64,000 nt of DNA from Lepidodermella squamata (taxonomy: Eukaryota > Gastrotricha). Shown in pieces: positions 46,600 to 57,973 of the stretch. Each line of letters starts with the position of its first letter. The stretch's first letter is position 1. The stretch covers positions 1,054,001 to 1,118,000 of the forward strand of contig JBLDXI010000011.1 in NCBI GenBank assembly GCA_047495785.1, read 5' to 3'. Under the pieces are notes generated by a model, which ran no database searches, was not told the origin of the DNA, and worked only from the letters and a program-made list of their open reading frames with translations. A program made the translations under genes and the position numbers.

Positions 46600-47900
46600 G
46601 GCGCGACTCTGAAGGAGACTTATCGTCGTCTAATTTTGCTTCATTGCTTGGCTCATCGGCTGGAGCTGGTAGTTGGTAGCGCCGTTAAGAATAGCAAAGC
46701 TATGTCGTTTTTCAAATCCGCCGTTTCAGATTTGTACAATCTGTATTCGAACTCGCCAAAATTGATCGCTGAGCTTGAGAAAAAAGCCGAATCGATTGCC
46801 CTGAGTCGATAAAGACGGTATTCGACGTTAGGTGGGCGTTTTCGTCACTGAAAGCGGTCGAGGCGTTGATTAACAATTTGCCAGTCTTGGTGTTGCATCT
46901 TGAAGAAATGAAGAAACGCGCATAATCTGCTGTAAAGCACTCGAAATCGTCTTCCAAAAGTGGACAGGCGAAACGTAAATCCCTTGATCTGATCAAAAGT
47001 TTGCTGAAAAACCTAACCGATTATCGTTTTTTGGCTGAACTGTGTCTGCTTTTCGACTGTTTGCTCGAAATAACTGAGCTTTCCCTCTATTTCCAATCCG
47101 AGAGCGCAATACCTTCTGATACTTGGCATACGAGCGAAGTCCTTGAGCTTTATAAGGATGAAGACGGTTCATATTTGTCGCAATTTCACAAAGCCATAGA
47201 CGCCGACGGTGAGTACAAAGGTGTTTTGGTTGGAAATTCAAGCGAAGATGATCGCACGGCCTTCGAGCTTACGAGGAAAGCTTTCCTTTCGAGTTTGGTG
47301 GAAGGCTTCATGAGCCGATTTTCGCCTTCAAAAGATGTACTGTATGCTTCAAGTCTTTTGCGAGTCCAAGCGTGGCCCAAAGAAGATTTACCTCGACTTC
47401 GTATTTTCGGCGACACGGAGGTTCGCGATCTTGCCAACAAATTTGAACTGAACGAAGTCCTGACAGTGCGTGACTTCCGAGCTTATAAGTTGTCTTTTTG
47501 GGATGAAGCAATGGGCGGCTTCAACAAAGATTCGAAACCTGTTATCGGCCCGCATTTGGCCCTTCTATTTCAGAAGCTATCTGTGGTACCTATATCAAGT
47601 GCGGAGTGTGAACGAGGGTTCAGCTGCATGAACCTCGTATGGAATGACGGCCGAAGCCGCCTTAAGATGAAGACTGTTGAAGGTACTTTTGCTGCCGCTA
47701 ATCTTACACACCTTTCACGTTTGCTATTTCCAGCGTTGCTGTTTATTAAAATAAACGGTCCGGCGCCTGAAAACTTCAACGCCTCTAAATACTTAGCTTC
47801 TTGGCTCAAATCGCACCAAAGCGCCAGGAAGAAAAATCGGAAAAGCAATGGCGCGAATAAAACGGACAAAGAGATGGCCAAAATGGCAGTTTTTGGCTGA
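46600..47900 (+). pseudogene. hAT-family transposase, C-terminal half, broken
   Basis: The first frame contains LLHCLAHRLELVVGSAVKN, matching the hAT C/H...RLEL motif. It stops at about 46810. Reading resumes one frame over with TVFDVRWAFSSLKAVEALI, then a TAA near 46923, and is open from there to 47900. The end carries VPISSAECERGFSCMN, the hallmark of the hAT C-terminal dimerisation domain, and RSRLKMKTVEG behind it. The last 300 codons are intact, but a frameshift and at least one nonsense codon upstream make this a relic. Resembles the zinc-finger/hAT group related to vertebrate domesticated genes; subgroup uncertain. Confidence 0.75.
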
Positions 47901-48820
47901 CTAACTCCTTTGATGATCTGATTTGCAAGTTGTGAAGTATTGCCGTTTTGATGCCTCAGAGAGGAGTTTAATTGTTCGGCATATAGGATTGCAGTAAAAC
48001 CCAATGAAACGAAACGAAAAACTTGGTTGTTTTGTCCTTCCCTTAATCAGAACATTAGGTCGAATTGTAAGCGTTCGCGAGCGAAATTTTTTTGCCCATT
48101 TTCCCATCCCTGGCAGCTCCGGGATCGAAGATCGCACACTGTGCGCAAATATTTAAATGTTAATCTGGGAGCTCCAAACGCGCTGCACGAAACTAAGCGG
48201 GCTTCGGAATTGAGCCACAGGAACACTTTACCACAGGAATTCTTTCGAAAGAACATTCACGCTTGAATACTTTGAGCCATCACCTAATTGCATTAAAGGT
48301 TGAGAAGTAGCAGCTCGAAATGAGATTCTTAGGGTTGACTAAGACCACAATTTTCAAATCATTCGGTTGCTCAAAATGCCGTACTCAGACAGTAAATATT
48401 TGTAAAATCAGGGTTCCGACTAGGTCCAGCTCTGAGGGGGGTAAATCGAGCATTTTGAGGCCAAAATTTGCAAATTGACCTACGGGACCGTTACGTTTTT
48501 CAAGTAATTCACTTTTGTTTACCATCAACGTCAAGCAATATTAAGTATAACAATAGCTACGTTGAGACGGGTATCTATTGTACTGTTAAAAAGGCTCTCT
48601 ATTAGACAAAACACGCATTTGTGCTGTTTCTCAATTCTCTGAGTGGTTCTACATGTGTACTTGGAAATAATTTCTCTTTAATCTCCAAGTTGCAACACAA
48701 TAGAACAAACGGTATTTTCGAAATATAAAACTTGATAAAGTTAGGTCTCAAATAATTAATCAAGTAATTAACTTCGATGAAACACGTGTGTCCTATAGAA
48801 CACGGTTTGGGAAAAGCTGG
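47901..48820. other. No supported gene
   Basis: Contains a TTCGCGAGCGAAATTTTTTT word near 48071, also found in the intron at 15272. Otherwise featureless; short ORFs only. Confidence 0.4.
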
Positions 48821-48839
48821 TTTAACAGCATTCTCATTC

Positions 48840-49446
48840 TCATTCTTATTCTCATTTTTATTGCAAATTGTTTTTCAACAGTTAGCAAATAGTTAAGTTT
48901 AGTTTAGCAGAAAGTTGTTTCTTGGCGCCTCACCACAGAAGTCACGTAGTTCACCAATGAAGGCGAATTAAATTTTATATGTTTGCAAAAAGCACTGTGA
49001 GAGTTGTTAACCACGCAAGACGGCAGACGGTTCCACGCAGCACGCACGCGCCTGGAAAAGCTGAATTTATAGTTCAGGTTATTTCTAACCGCTTTCATCG
49101 TCACAGAACGAGGAGGAAGGCGAGAGTTTCGGGAGATTATAAAAAAGTCAGAGAAATTTATATCAATACAACCCTGATACATTTTATGCATTAGAATGTG
49201 GTCATGTTGGAAGCGGCGAACCTCAAGCGTCGTTAAGCCCAATTTCTGTAGACGTTCCTCATAAGATGCACCCTCGACCGTTTCGTTTCGTTTACCTCCT
49301 CTCTTACCGACTTGTTGAGGTCTTGACGAGCTGGATGCAAACTTGCGGCAACCGGTTGCCGTTGGCTGAACTCTTATTCTACCGGCCACTCGATTTTCAT
49401 GGTGTTTTGACGCACACTTTGCAAAGGAAGATTCTAGGACCTGCAA
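48840..49446 (-). pseudogene. LINE ORF2 C-terminal tail, minus strand
   Basis: Contains YEERLQKLGLTTLEVRRF, then FSFSRRVRAAWNRLPSC and a stop after TTFC. It is the same region and close in sequence to the LINE tails in the array, but clearly diverged. The 3' tail past the stop ends in GAGAAT-type repeats near 48833-48860. RT and endonuclease are missing; ORF1-like sequence starts directly upstream at 49513, so most of ORF2 was lost. Confidence 0.7.
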
Positions 49447-49491
49447 TAGGAGGCAAGCAGAGTTTTGGTCTGGTCTTTCTAAAGTATACCA

Positions 49492-49545
49492 AACCTATAC
49501 CTATACCTATACCTATACCAATACCAATACCGGTCCGAAACCGGT
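49492..49545 (+). repeat. ACCTAT/ACCAAT hexamer repeat
   Basis: Tandem CCTATA units grading into CCAATA, flanked by an inverted ACCGGT/CCGGTTT. It lies at the junction between the ORF1-like frame and the ORF2 tail. Confidence 0.8.
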
Positions 49546-50789
49546 TTGGCCGTAATAACGGTGATGGTATGGTTTTCCGATGTCGGTATTTGCAAAAAAT
49601 TCGAAAAGCGCTTCAGCAAGCAATATATTCCTATCGACCTGTTCAATTACAATCGGGCAAACCTGGTCTACCAAGTCGTTCATGTTCAGTTCTCCTTTGA
49701 TCTTGGGTTGACCTCGAGACCATTGGTTGAATTTCGGCGGCGGTGCTTGACGAGTCGGTTGGTGAGTGTGAGTGATCTCAGCAATATGTTGGCGAATTTG
49801 TTCGCGAAGCGCATCTCTGGCGGCGACGTAAGCCGGGCATTTGCGATAAGCCGCCGTGTGACCTCCTTCTTTACAGTTCGAGCAGAAGCGTGTTGATTCG
49901 TCGTTTTTTGTTTGACAGTCCGAGTACTCGTGATTACCAGCGCAGTGTGCACAACGTGGCGAAGCAGCTTTGCACGATCGGTCGAGGTGGTCGTAGGCCT
50001 GGCACTTGCCGCAGCGGGGAACGTGCGGGTCGGGCCGCAGAAGACGGCCTTTCAGAGCCCGTGAGCCTAACTCGAGTTTTCCGTCAACAAAGTCCTTCGC
50101 ATCCTTGGCTTGTTTGAAAATCAAAATTACTTTTAGCTTCGGGTCCTTGAGGTCCTTTCGAGTTGGAATAGCATCGTCCAATTTTTCAGCCCAGCTTCTC
50201 TTCGTTTATATCAATCCATTTTCCGTGAAGAGCTCGTAGTAGCGGCAGGATCGATGAACTCGGATGGCTTCCCCAAGAGCGCCCTCCGGCCAAGACTCAC
50301 GATTGAGAAGATCACGATTCCGCATCACGTTCCGATCGGCAGACTACTCGAACACCTCCACGGTCCAGACCTTGAGCGATTTCAATCTTGATTCGAGGGG
50401 AAATTGTAGCGAATTCCTTCTCTGTGCGTTCTGCCGAGTAATCTCGAGGTAGATTGTCAATGTGAACTTCTCTTGCTTCGCGGGCTTTCTGAATATTAAT
50501 TTCGTTTTCGCTTAAAATCTTACCAACCGGTTTTACCGGTAATGAGGCACCACTGCACCACTTAGCTGGCGTAACGGAATGCGATCCATACAGCTGCCTG
50601 TTCGGTGGACCCTGTTGCTTGGAAGATAGACGTCATTACAAAGAAAAACGATTCCTTGAGGTTTCGACACTCGTCGGGTATCTCTAATTCTTCTCCTGAG
50701 GTAAGATCATCAATGATTTCGATCATTTCGTCCTCATCTTGGAACAATAAAGCGTCCGAGTCGGATGAATCGCCATCCTCTTCCGACAT
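49513..50789 (-). pseudogene. LINE ORF1 (gag-like) with three zinc knuckles, degenerate
   Basis: The open part, 49513-50181, has three Cys knuckles in series: CGKCQAYDHLDRSC, CAHCAGNHEYSDC and CSNCKEGGHTAAYRKC. This is the standard C-terminal arrangement of ORF1 in Jockey/I/CR1-like LINEs, an RNA-binding nucleocapsid-like protein. It is followed by a Gln/Pro-rich tail. Upstream to 50789 an acidic start (MSEEDGDSSDSDALL) and a stretch reading AREVHIDNLPRDYS are recognisable but interrupted by stops and frame changes. A relic with its 5' end near 51000. Confidence 0.65.
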
Positions 50790-50939
50790 TTTCAGGTTAG
50801 GCCCTAGCTTGTTAATTTAGAAGATAGGGGTTAGAAATTAAGAGAAGAAAAAATTAATGAATAACAAATTTGAAGCGGATTTTTTGATGGTTTAGCGATA
50901 TCATAGTACATAATACTTCAAAAAGTAGGGCCAAGGAAC

Positions 50940-50995
50940 CATACACCGACGCGTTTCGGCTTTTTTTGCCATCTTCAGGGTCTAACAAAGAAATT
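50940..50995 (-). ncRNA. Hammerhead-like ribozyme motif upstream of LINE ORF1
   Basis: On the minus strand: CTGAAGA (fits CUGANGA; 50972-50978), stem II GGC/GCC with an A-only loop, GAAAC, then GCGTC as a minimal palindromic stem III (ACGCGT) ending in a GUC cleavage triplet. ACC before the core can pair with GGT after the triplet (stem I). Same layout as the Penelope motif, including one extra base between core and stem II. Stem II is only 3 bp, so confidence is lower. Confidence 0.45.
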
Positions 50996-51029
50996 TACAA
51001 AATCAATTAAGCTAATTTCAGATGTCAAC

Positions 51030-51228
51030 TGTTGGAAATAATCGCCCACGATTTGCGTCATATGGATTTGACTTAACTTTTATTGCTTTGTCGTGTATAA
51101 AAGATTAGTGGCTAATGGCCACTAAGGTATTAGGCCAATGGCTTTGAATCCTATATAAGGCGAATTAAATTAAATAAATGTTTATCCTTCTCCAGAATCT
51201 GAGTGGACTTTTTACCTTATTTTCTATA
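51030..51228 (+). repeat. 5' LTR of copia element 1
   Basis: About 199 bp starting TGTTGGAAATAATCG. Contains TATAAAAG (about 51096), TATATAAGG (about 51153) and AATAAATG. It is followed by GGTTATGGGCG, resembling the copia initiator-tRNA-Met primer site GGTTATGGGCCC. The exact 3' end is uncertain because it does not finish in CA. Confidence 0.65.
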
Positions 51229-51284
51229 GGTTATGGGCGTATAGCTGCGCTATTTGTCTTCATTTCTTTTCGCTTTTACTCTAA

Positions 51285-54200
51285 ATGACTTCCACCCGTA
51301 ATTTAGAGTTTACCATTAAGCTCACCAGCGCGGAAGAATTTCCGCACTGGAAGCGTCGTTTGCGCGCGATTGCTCTTAAAGCGAATTGCTGGGAGGTAAT
51401 GATAGATGAGACTAAGTCTAAAAATCCAGCCAACGCGGAGCTATGTAAAACGGCTTTTGCGATGATCATGACGTCTGTCTCTGACGATCTATTGCATTTA
51501 ATACCTGAAGATATTGATAATCCTCAGGTCGCCTCAAAGCGCTTACAGACCACTTTCAGCCCTCTACTAATGTAACCAAAAGTACGTTGAAACACCGCTT
51601 AACTGTTACGCGAATGCGAGCGAGCGATCGCATTGATGAGCACGTTTCTCGCTTAAACATTTTATTCTCGCGACTTGGCGCAATAAATTCTCCTGTTTCT
51701 GAAGATGATAAATTGCTTGCTCTCACGTCTAGCGTGCACCCAAAATATTGGCACGCCCTGACCGCCATCGAGATGGCCAAAGGGGAGTCGCTAACGTTTG
51801 ATGGGTTGTATCAAGCGCTAGTGGCAGAGGAACTTCGCCTCAATCTCCGGGCTGGATCGAAGACGGTCGGGGAAGGCTCTCCGCTTTCCGACGCAGCCAC
51901 AGCATTCCGTGCAACTTATGCACGAAAATTTCAAGGCACTTGTCATTTCTGTGGTATCTATGGTCATAAGGAAAGGGATTGTTTCAAAAAGAGATCCACT
52001 CAAAATTCAAAAAATCGGAACCATCAAAACCGATACCAAAATTCGTCCCAATCCCGTTCTCCTTCTCAAGGCAACAGACGGAATAATGGCAGAAAGCATT
52101 TCAAATCTCGAAAGAATGCACACTTTGCGCAAAACCAAAACGTCGGTTTAATGATGATTTCGGGATTAATCGGATCAACATATGGTGGGGATTTCAAGCA
52201 CTTGTGGGTGGTTGATAGTGGGGCTTCCGACCACATGACAAACAATCGAGAAAATTTGCTCGATTATCACTCATTTTCTTCACCAAAATTGATCACCATT
52301 GGGGACGGAAATTCTGTTGAAGCACTCGGTGAGGGCAAAATTCAATTTCAAGCTGGCAAGAAAGAAATTACCCCGAATCGTGTTTTGTACATTCCTAACA
52401 TTGCAGCCAATCTGATGAGTGTCCCATCGGTTATGCGTTCCGGGGGCTCTGTTAAATTCAAGGGGTCAACTTGCCATGTGAAGGGACCCAGTGGGGCCTT
52501 ATTGGTGGTAGCTAAACTGGATGGGGGTTTGATGGTTCTCCCATGGTTACCCAAGACGAATTTTTCTTTTGTGGCAAATGATAATTCTCATAATTTGTTG
52601 TGGCATCGTCGTCTTGGCCATACTAACCACGCTACTGCTCGTTTTATGTGTGATCACGAATGTGTGGAGGGACTTGAATACAAGAAACAAGAACTTGGTT
52701 TCTGTGAAAGTTGTGTGAAAGCTAAAATTCACCGTTTGCCGCATCCTCCACGTGAAATACTTGCTGCGCGAAAGTTTGAACGCGTTCATTCCGATATCTG
52801 TGGACCCATGCCGGTCGAATCTTTTGGTAGAAAACGCTATTTATTGATTTTCATCGATGATTATTCGCGCTATGCATTCCCATATTTTATTCGTTCGCGT
52901 TCCGAAGTTTTTGCTAAATACAAGGAATTCGAAGCGATGGTACTGCGTCAGTTTGGTTGCCAAATAGGCATTTTTCGCTGCGACGGCGCAAAAGAGTATC
53001 TTTCCGAAGAATTCTCGGCGCATCTTAGAGCTCAAGGCACGCTTAGAGAATACACTGTTGCCCATACTCCGCAGCATAACTCTGTCGCCGAACGCTATTT
53101 TCGCACTGTTACTGAAATGACGCGCGCTATGCTTATTCACGCCTATATGCCAAAACGTTTTTGGGCTGATGGCTATGCTGTTGCTGTGTATTTGCGGAAT
53201 CGCATTTTGACGCGCGCTACGGGTAAAACGCCCTATGAACTGCTTTATGATGCTGTTCCCAGTTTGAAGCATCTTAAGGTTTTTGGCTGCAAAGCATTCG
53301 CGCATGTTGTTGAACGTTTTCGTGATCGTTTTGATGCTAAAGCTCGCGAGATGATTTTTGTTGGATATGCCACCGAACAATTCGGCTACAGATTGTTCGA
53401 TCCGACTAATTCGAAATTTTATGTGCGGCGAGACGTTACATTCAATGAAGATGATTTCTATTACAAGCCTGATGAGCCTACTGTTGTTGTAACTCCGAAT
53501 TATCTCGATGATTTTGATGATTTCCCACCCGCCGGTGCGGCTTCCGGGGGTGATACTAACGATTTGAATGCCACCGAGGCAACCACTCCTGCTGAACTTG
53601 ATGCTTCAGATCTAACATCTCGTGATTCTGCTTCAGGGGATGATTTTGATTTCGTTCCTACTTCTCATTTGTCGAATTCAACCGACAATATTGCTGAACT
53701 TGAGCGCGGTGTAGCCAATAACACTGTGATTGTGTCTGCGCAACCCGAGGGGCTTCCTGATCCTCCTCGGCGTAAACCAGGTCGTCCGCGCAAAATTCCT
53801 CCTGGCCAGAGGTCTGTGCATGACGTTTCTGTGAGAAAGAAGGCGGCAGCTAAGCCTTCCCTGCGCGTACAGCCTGCTCGTACTTGCAAGAAATCTTCCT
53901 CGGTGTCCCCTGCCGAGGCTACTAACCATTCATTTAACCATGTTAACGAGGATGACGATTTACCTTCGGCTCATGCTTTTCTTACCGTTGCTTGCCCTGT
54001 AGAGCCGCGTACTTACTCTGAAGCGATTGCTAGCCCTGATTCTGATAAATGGCTTGCGGCTATGCAAGAAGAAATGCACTCTCACGCTGAGCATGGTACC
54101 TGGGTTTTGATTCCGCGCCCTTCTGGCGAATCTACCGTGGGGTGTAGGTGGGTACTGCGTGTTAAGCGCAAAGCTGATGGCACTGTTGAGCGTTATAAGG

Positions 54201-55195
54201 CTCGGCTCGTTGCGCAAGGATTCACGCAGCGCTACGGCGGAAATTATCTGGATACTTTCTCTCCCGTTGTGCGTTACGCTTCCATTCGTGCTGTTGTTAG
54301 TTTTGCGATTTCCCAGAATATGATTCTGTGGCAATGCGATGTTAAGACTGCGTATTTAAACAGCGATGCCGATTTTCGCATTTTAATGGAGCAGCCACCC
54401 GGTTTTATTGATGGTGATCTTCTTCCTAATGGCAAAACTGCTCTTTGTTGCCTGATCCGTCGCGGAATTTACGGGTTACGCCAAAGTGGTCGCCTATGGC
54501 ACCTCAAATTTTCTTCTGTCTTGTTATCTCTTGGTTTTACTCGTTCTATGGCTGACCCATCCGTTTTTATTTATCGCGTGGATGGTCTTTGCACTTTAAC
54601 TGTGTTTGTGGATGATATTTTGGCTGCTTGTTCTTCTCAAGAGGTTCTTGATAAGCTGAAATCCATGCTTACCGCGCATTTTCCCATTTCTGATCTTGGT
54701 CCGCTCTCCTTTTTACTTGGCGTGCATTTTACTCGCTCGAAAGATTGCATTTACCTTAATCAACGCCAATATCTCCTCAAGATTCTGGAGCTTTTTGGTC
54801 TTGCGGATGCTAACCCTGTTTCTACTCCTTGCGATACTAACCATTTGTTATCGAGCGATGCTTACGCTTGTTCCGTCGACAAAAAGCTTTTCCAGCAGAT
54901 GGTTGGAAGTTTGCTTTATGCGTCGACATCTACGCGGCCTGACATACGCTCGATTTTTCGCTGTGCTATTCCGCTACTCAGCCTGCACAACTCACTGGCT
55001 TCTGCGATGCGAGTTGGGGGGTGAGGTTGACCGCCGTTCGACCACCGGTTACGTCTTTACTTTTAGCGGTGGACCGGTCGCTTGGTGCTCCAAGAAACAG
55101 CGCTCTGTTGCCCTCTCATCTGCAGAAGCAGAGTACATAGCTTTTGCATCTGCGTGTCAAGAAGCGTCGAGCGCGTCGAGCCACTCAGGCCGAAA
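51285..55195 (+). pseudogene. Copia Gag-Pol polyprotein, two damaged sites
   Basis: Gag starts at 51285 (MTSTRNLEF). A one-base slip near 51550 ends the first frame at 51575, and the rest runs open from 51587 to 55024 (1,145 codons). In order: zinc knuckle CHFCGIYGHKERDC; protease VVDSGASDHM; integrase HHCC (HRRLGH...CESCVKAK) and core (HSDICGP, IDDYSRY, HTPQHNSVAERYFR); RT with WVLRVKRKADGTVERYKARL, QCDVKTAYLN and VFVDDILAA. After TRPDI about 100 residues are deleted. RNase H survives only as pieces in other frames (FCDASWGG, then DRRSTTGYVF and ALSSAEAEYIA). Long intact pol suggests a fairly recent insertion. Confidence 0.85.
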
Positions 55196-56345
55196 GCAGG
55201 TGACCCCGTTAGCTCGATCGACAAATACGTAGCAGAGTTCACCGACACAGTCCTCCAGGTCACCGATGAGATCGCGCCGAAACGTCAAGCCAGCAAGTTG
55301 CCCACGTTTAACATGAACGCAGAAATCGGAACTCTGCTGGACCAGCGCAACCAACTCCAGCGGCTACACTCTAGTACCAATTCGCCCAGGGTAAAATCAG
55401 AAGTTAATCGCCTCAGTCGGGACATGAAACGCCCGATTGGCCTCGAGCAGGCCAAGAAATGTGAGAGGAATTTGCGTCTTATGGCGAAACGTTTCAGAGA
55501 GCAGCAACAGCAAAGTCAGGCAGCCTGGCGCTTGCTCGCGGCACAGCTCAACCGCGGCATAGGAAGCTAGGAGCGCTTGCAGATAAGAGATCTGGAGCCA
55601 CAGTTATCGAGGACAAGGCGAAAGCCGAGCTTCTAGCTGCTTCTTTCGGGAAAGTCGTCTGTGGCGCCCCTCGCACGTCCAAGCGCCCGGAAGCATTGCA
55701 TTCTGGCAAAAAACCGAAAGTATGTGGCGGCTGATCCACTGATGAAGCCGCTCGACAAGGTTCCCAATGCTCTCCCCATCTCGATATCACGTCTCCAGAT
55801 GCGAGCCTTGCTGCGTCGGCTTAAAAACAAAGCTCCCGGTCACGATAATGTCCTGAATGTCCTAATCAAAAACGGTGACCCCACTTTCCGGAGTCATCTG
55901 AAGTTCATCTTTGAGCTATGCACTGGCTTCATGCCCGCAGGTTGGAAAATCGCGATCGTCGTACCCGTACTAAAGGAAGGATTCATACCGCCCAATCTCT
56001 TCACTACCGGCCTTCAGCAAGTTACTGGAGCTACTCGTCACCCTGTTGCTGCTGGAATACCTCGACCAAAAGCGTCTGCTTCCCGATCATCAATATGGTT
56101 TTCGCCGCCTACGTGGTGCAGTAGACCCGCTGTTTCGCCTAATTAGCGACGCGGCCCTGGCTATGACCAACCATAGCAAGCTGATAGCCGTGTTTCTAGA
56201 TTTCCGTGCCGATTTCGATACAGTTTGGCACGCCGCCTTATTGCAGAAAATTAAGGATTCTGGAGCCCCCGAGCCAATTGTGCGCTGGCTGGCGAACTTT
56301 CTAAGTGTTCAAGTTCGCGTCGGTGAAGCTAAGCCCTTAGAGCCC
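55196..56345 (+). pseudogene. LINE ORF2 RT fragment fused to copia
   Basis: Spread over several frames: an endonuclease-to-RT linker rich in basic helices (to 55570), RT motifs LRRLKNKAPGHDNVL and GWKIAIVVPVLKEG, then in another frame LLPDHQYGFRRLRGAVD and AVFLDFRADFDTVWH (first catalytic region; usually DFxKAFDTV). It ends at about 56345, before the YxDD motif. Both ends are truncated, with several frameshifts. A Jockey/I/CR1-like LINE. Confidence 0.7.
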
Positions 56346-57190
56346 GCTTCTATTCTATTCATCAGTGCATTAAGCTGTTCTTGTAGCTTTGAAGTGGCTG
56401 TGATTATGCAACAGAGTGTGTGGATTAGCTGCCACTCACGTCGCGCTGCGAGTCATCTTGCTTTTTTGTTAAACTTTTCCATCAGAAATTACGCCAGTTT
56501 ATCAGACAAAATCAGCAATTCGTTTCACTAACTATAAAAATGCCCGTCAATCTTCCATCTCCTTGATTTGCAGATTTTTCCTCAGGTCTATTGCTGATCA
56601 ACTAAAAGAATCATCTGAATTGCCCTGATATTTCATTTTTTAGCTTATTCCCGGCCAGAAAATCTCTTGAAATTTACCAGCATTATTAGCATGATCAAAT
56701 TAGGATATAAAATATGAATCGTCTTTTATAGGGAAACTGAAACTTCAGTTTTTCCCAATTTTCTTCCCGGCTGCGTTGCGTAATCATGAAGAATCCCGTC
56801 CTTGTTTTAAGATTTAATTTCGATACACGGATTATTCTCATAAAATTAGACGGATTTCATTCGTTCCAGTTGTCCTGAGTTATTGGAATTATTAGCCGAT
56901 TCTCGATAGACCATTAATTCGATGAATTGATTCGGAGAATCCGAAAAAAATTATCTCGAGGTCATGGGACGCACCCTACCTGCTCAGGTAAGCCACCTTA
57001 CCTGGTTTTTTCGATCCACACCTGTCCAGGGTTGTGTTTTTTAAGTTTGGTTTGTTTGGTCTAATTTGTTCGTTTAGTATTTTCGAACAGGTACGAAGCA
57101 TCACATGTGGCTTGTGGCGTGTGAAGAGCGGGAATACGATGTAAGAAATTAGGTTGAAGTTGATCAACATTAATATTAGATTTTCGTTTT
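56346..57190. other. AT-rich stretch, no gene seen
   Basis: No coding signal or structured repeat beyond the edge of the LINE fragment. Confidence 0.4.
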
Positions 57191-57191
57191 T

Positions 57192-57775
57192 ATGCAAGAG
57201 GACGATTTTTCTCCAAGTCCAAGGTTAACGCGCAGTGGCATTAAAAGCTTGCCTTCGAATCAGAAATCTGACCGTACCAAGCGAATCAGAGCCAGAGTTT
57301 CAGCCATTTCCAACATAAATCGTAGACAGAAGCGTTATAATATATTAAATTTCGTCAGAAAAATGTCGGAAAACATTCCCTCAATGGAATTTGTCGATAA
57401 GGTAATCGCAGCTTGACTTCGTAAGTTTATTCAGCGTGATATTCGTCAAAAAAATAATTCATCCACTTCCAGCGACTCGGCAACACCACGGCTGCACTCA
57501 ACGACCTTAGCACGAAAGTGCAAGCCGACGCCGATGCGGCTTATATAATGCCAGATGTCATTCAATCAAATTCTTCAATTTTTTCCCTGTTATCCATTGC
57601 GTTCGCTATTTTAGCACTAGGATTACAGTACGCAAAATTCTTAGCATGTTTCTTGTGTTTCAGTCGCCTAATTGGATGCATGAAACCCAAAAATAGCACG
57701 TCTGACATTAAGGACGTTGAGTGCAGCCGTGGTGTTGCCGAGTCGTTTCGTTTCAGATACCAGATCGTCGATTAG
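57192..57775 (+). pseudogene. Two-exon membrane-protein-like fragment
   Basis: Exon 57192-57401 (basic, starting MQEDDFSPSPRL) joins 57473-57775 through a GT-AG intron in phase 0, 170 aa in total. The second exon holds a Thr/Ala/Asp-rich helix and then a hydrophobic segment (SIFSLLSIAFAILALGL) long enough to span a membrane, followed by Cys-rich and basic residues. The last third overlaps an inverted piece of the same family, so its C-terminus is artificial. Location beside a copia gag-protease would fit a retroelement membrane glycoprotein, but no family signature proves this. Confidence 0.35.
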
Positions 57776-57973
57776 TCGTTCGAGTTGGATAGTCAATTGG
57801 CTATTTTTTCCAGCATCCAGTATCTTCAAGAAGGCGACGACGAGTCGTTGTATTTTCACTTCAATGTGTAGTTCGCGTTCAACAGCGCTCAAGGTCGAGT
57901 TGACAATTTCCAGTGTTTTCTCTTCGTCGATTGCCAAGTTTTGTATCTCCTTGACGGCGCATTTTCTCAGCAC
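57668..57973 (-). pseudogene. Helical fragment, inverted relative of 57473-57515
   Basis: Open minus-strand frame of 101 aa, mostly amphipathic helix (KEIQNLAIDEEKTLEIVN...), ending in RLGNTTAALN, which also opens the exon at 57473 on the plus strand. The 45-bp identity in opposite orientation shows that one gene was split by an inversion or hairpin rearrangement. It abuts the truncated copia at 57967. Confidence 0.4.

Larger units (their letters stand above)
51030..55195 (+). mobile_element. Ty1/copia retrotransposon 1, lacking a 3' LTR
   Basis: 5' LTR, primer site, then gag-pol in one strand with the copia order protease-integrase-RT-RNase H. The RNase H region is internally deleted and the element ends at about 55195 in a LINE fragment, so the 3' LTR is missing. 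Confidence 0.85.

Noticed and set aside
52348-54334. Several minus-strand ORFs of 68-179 codons
   Set aside because: They are shadows opposite the copia pol frame, which has clear protease, integrase and RT motifs.
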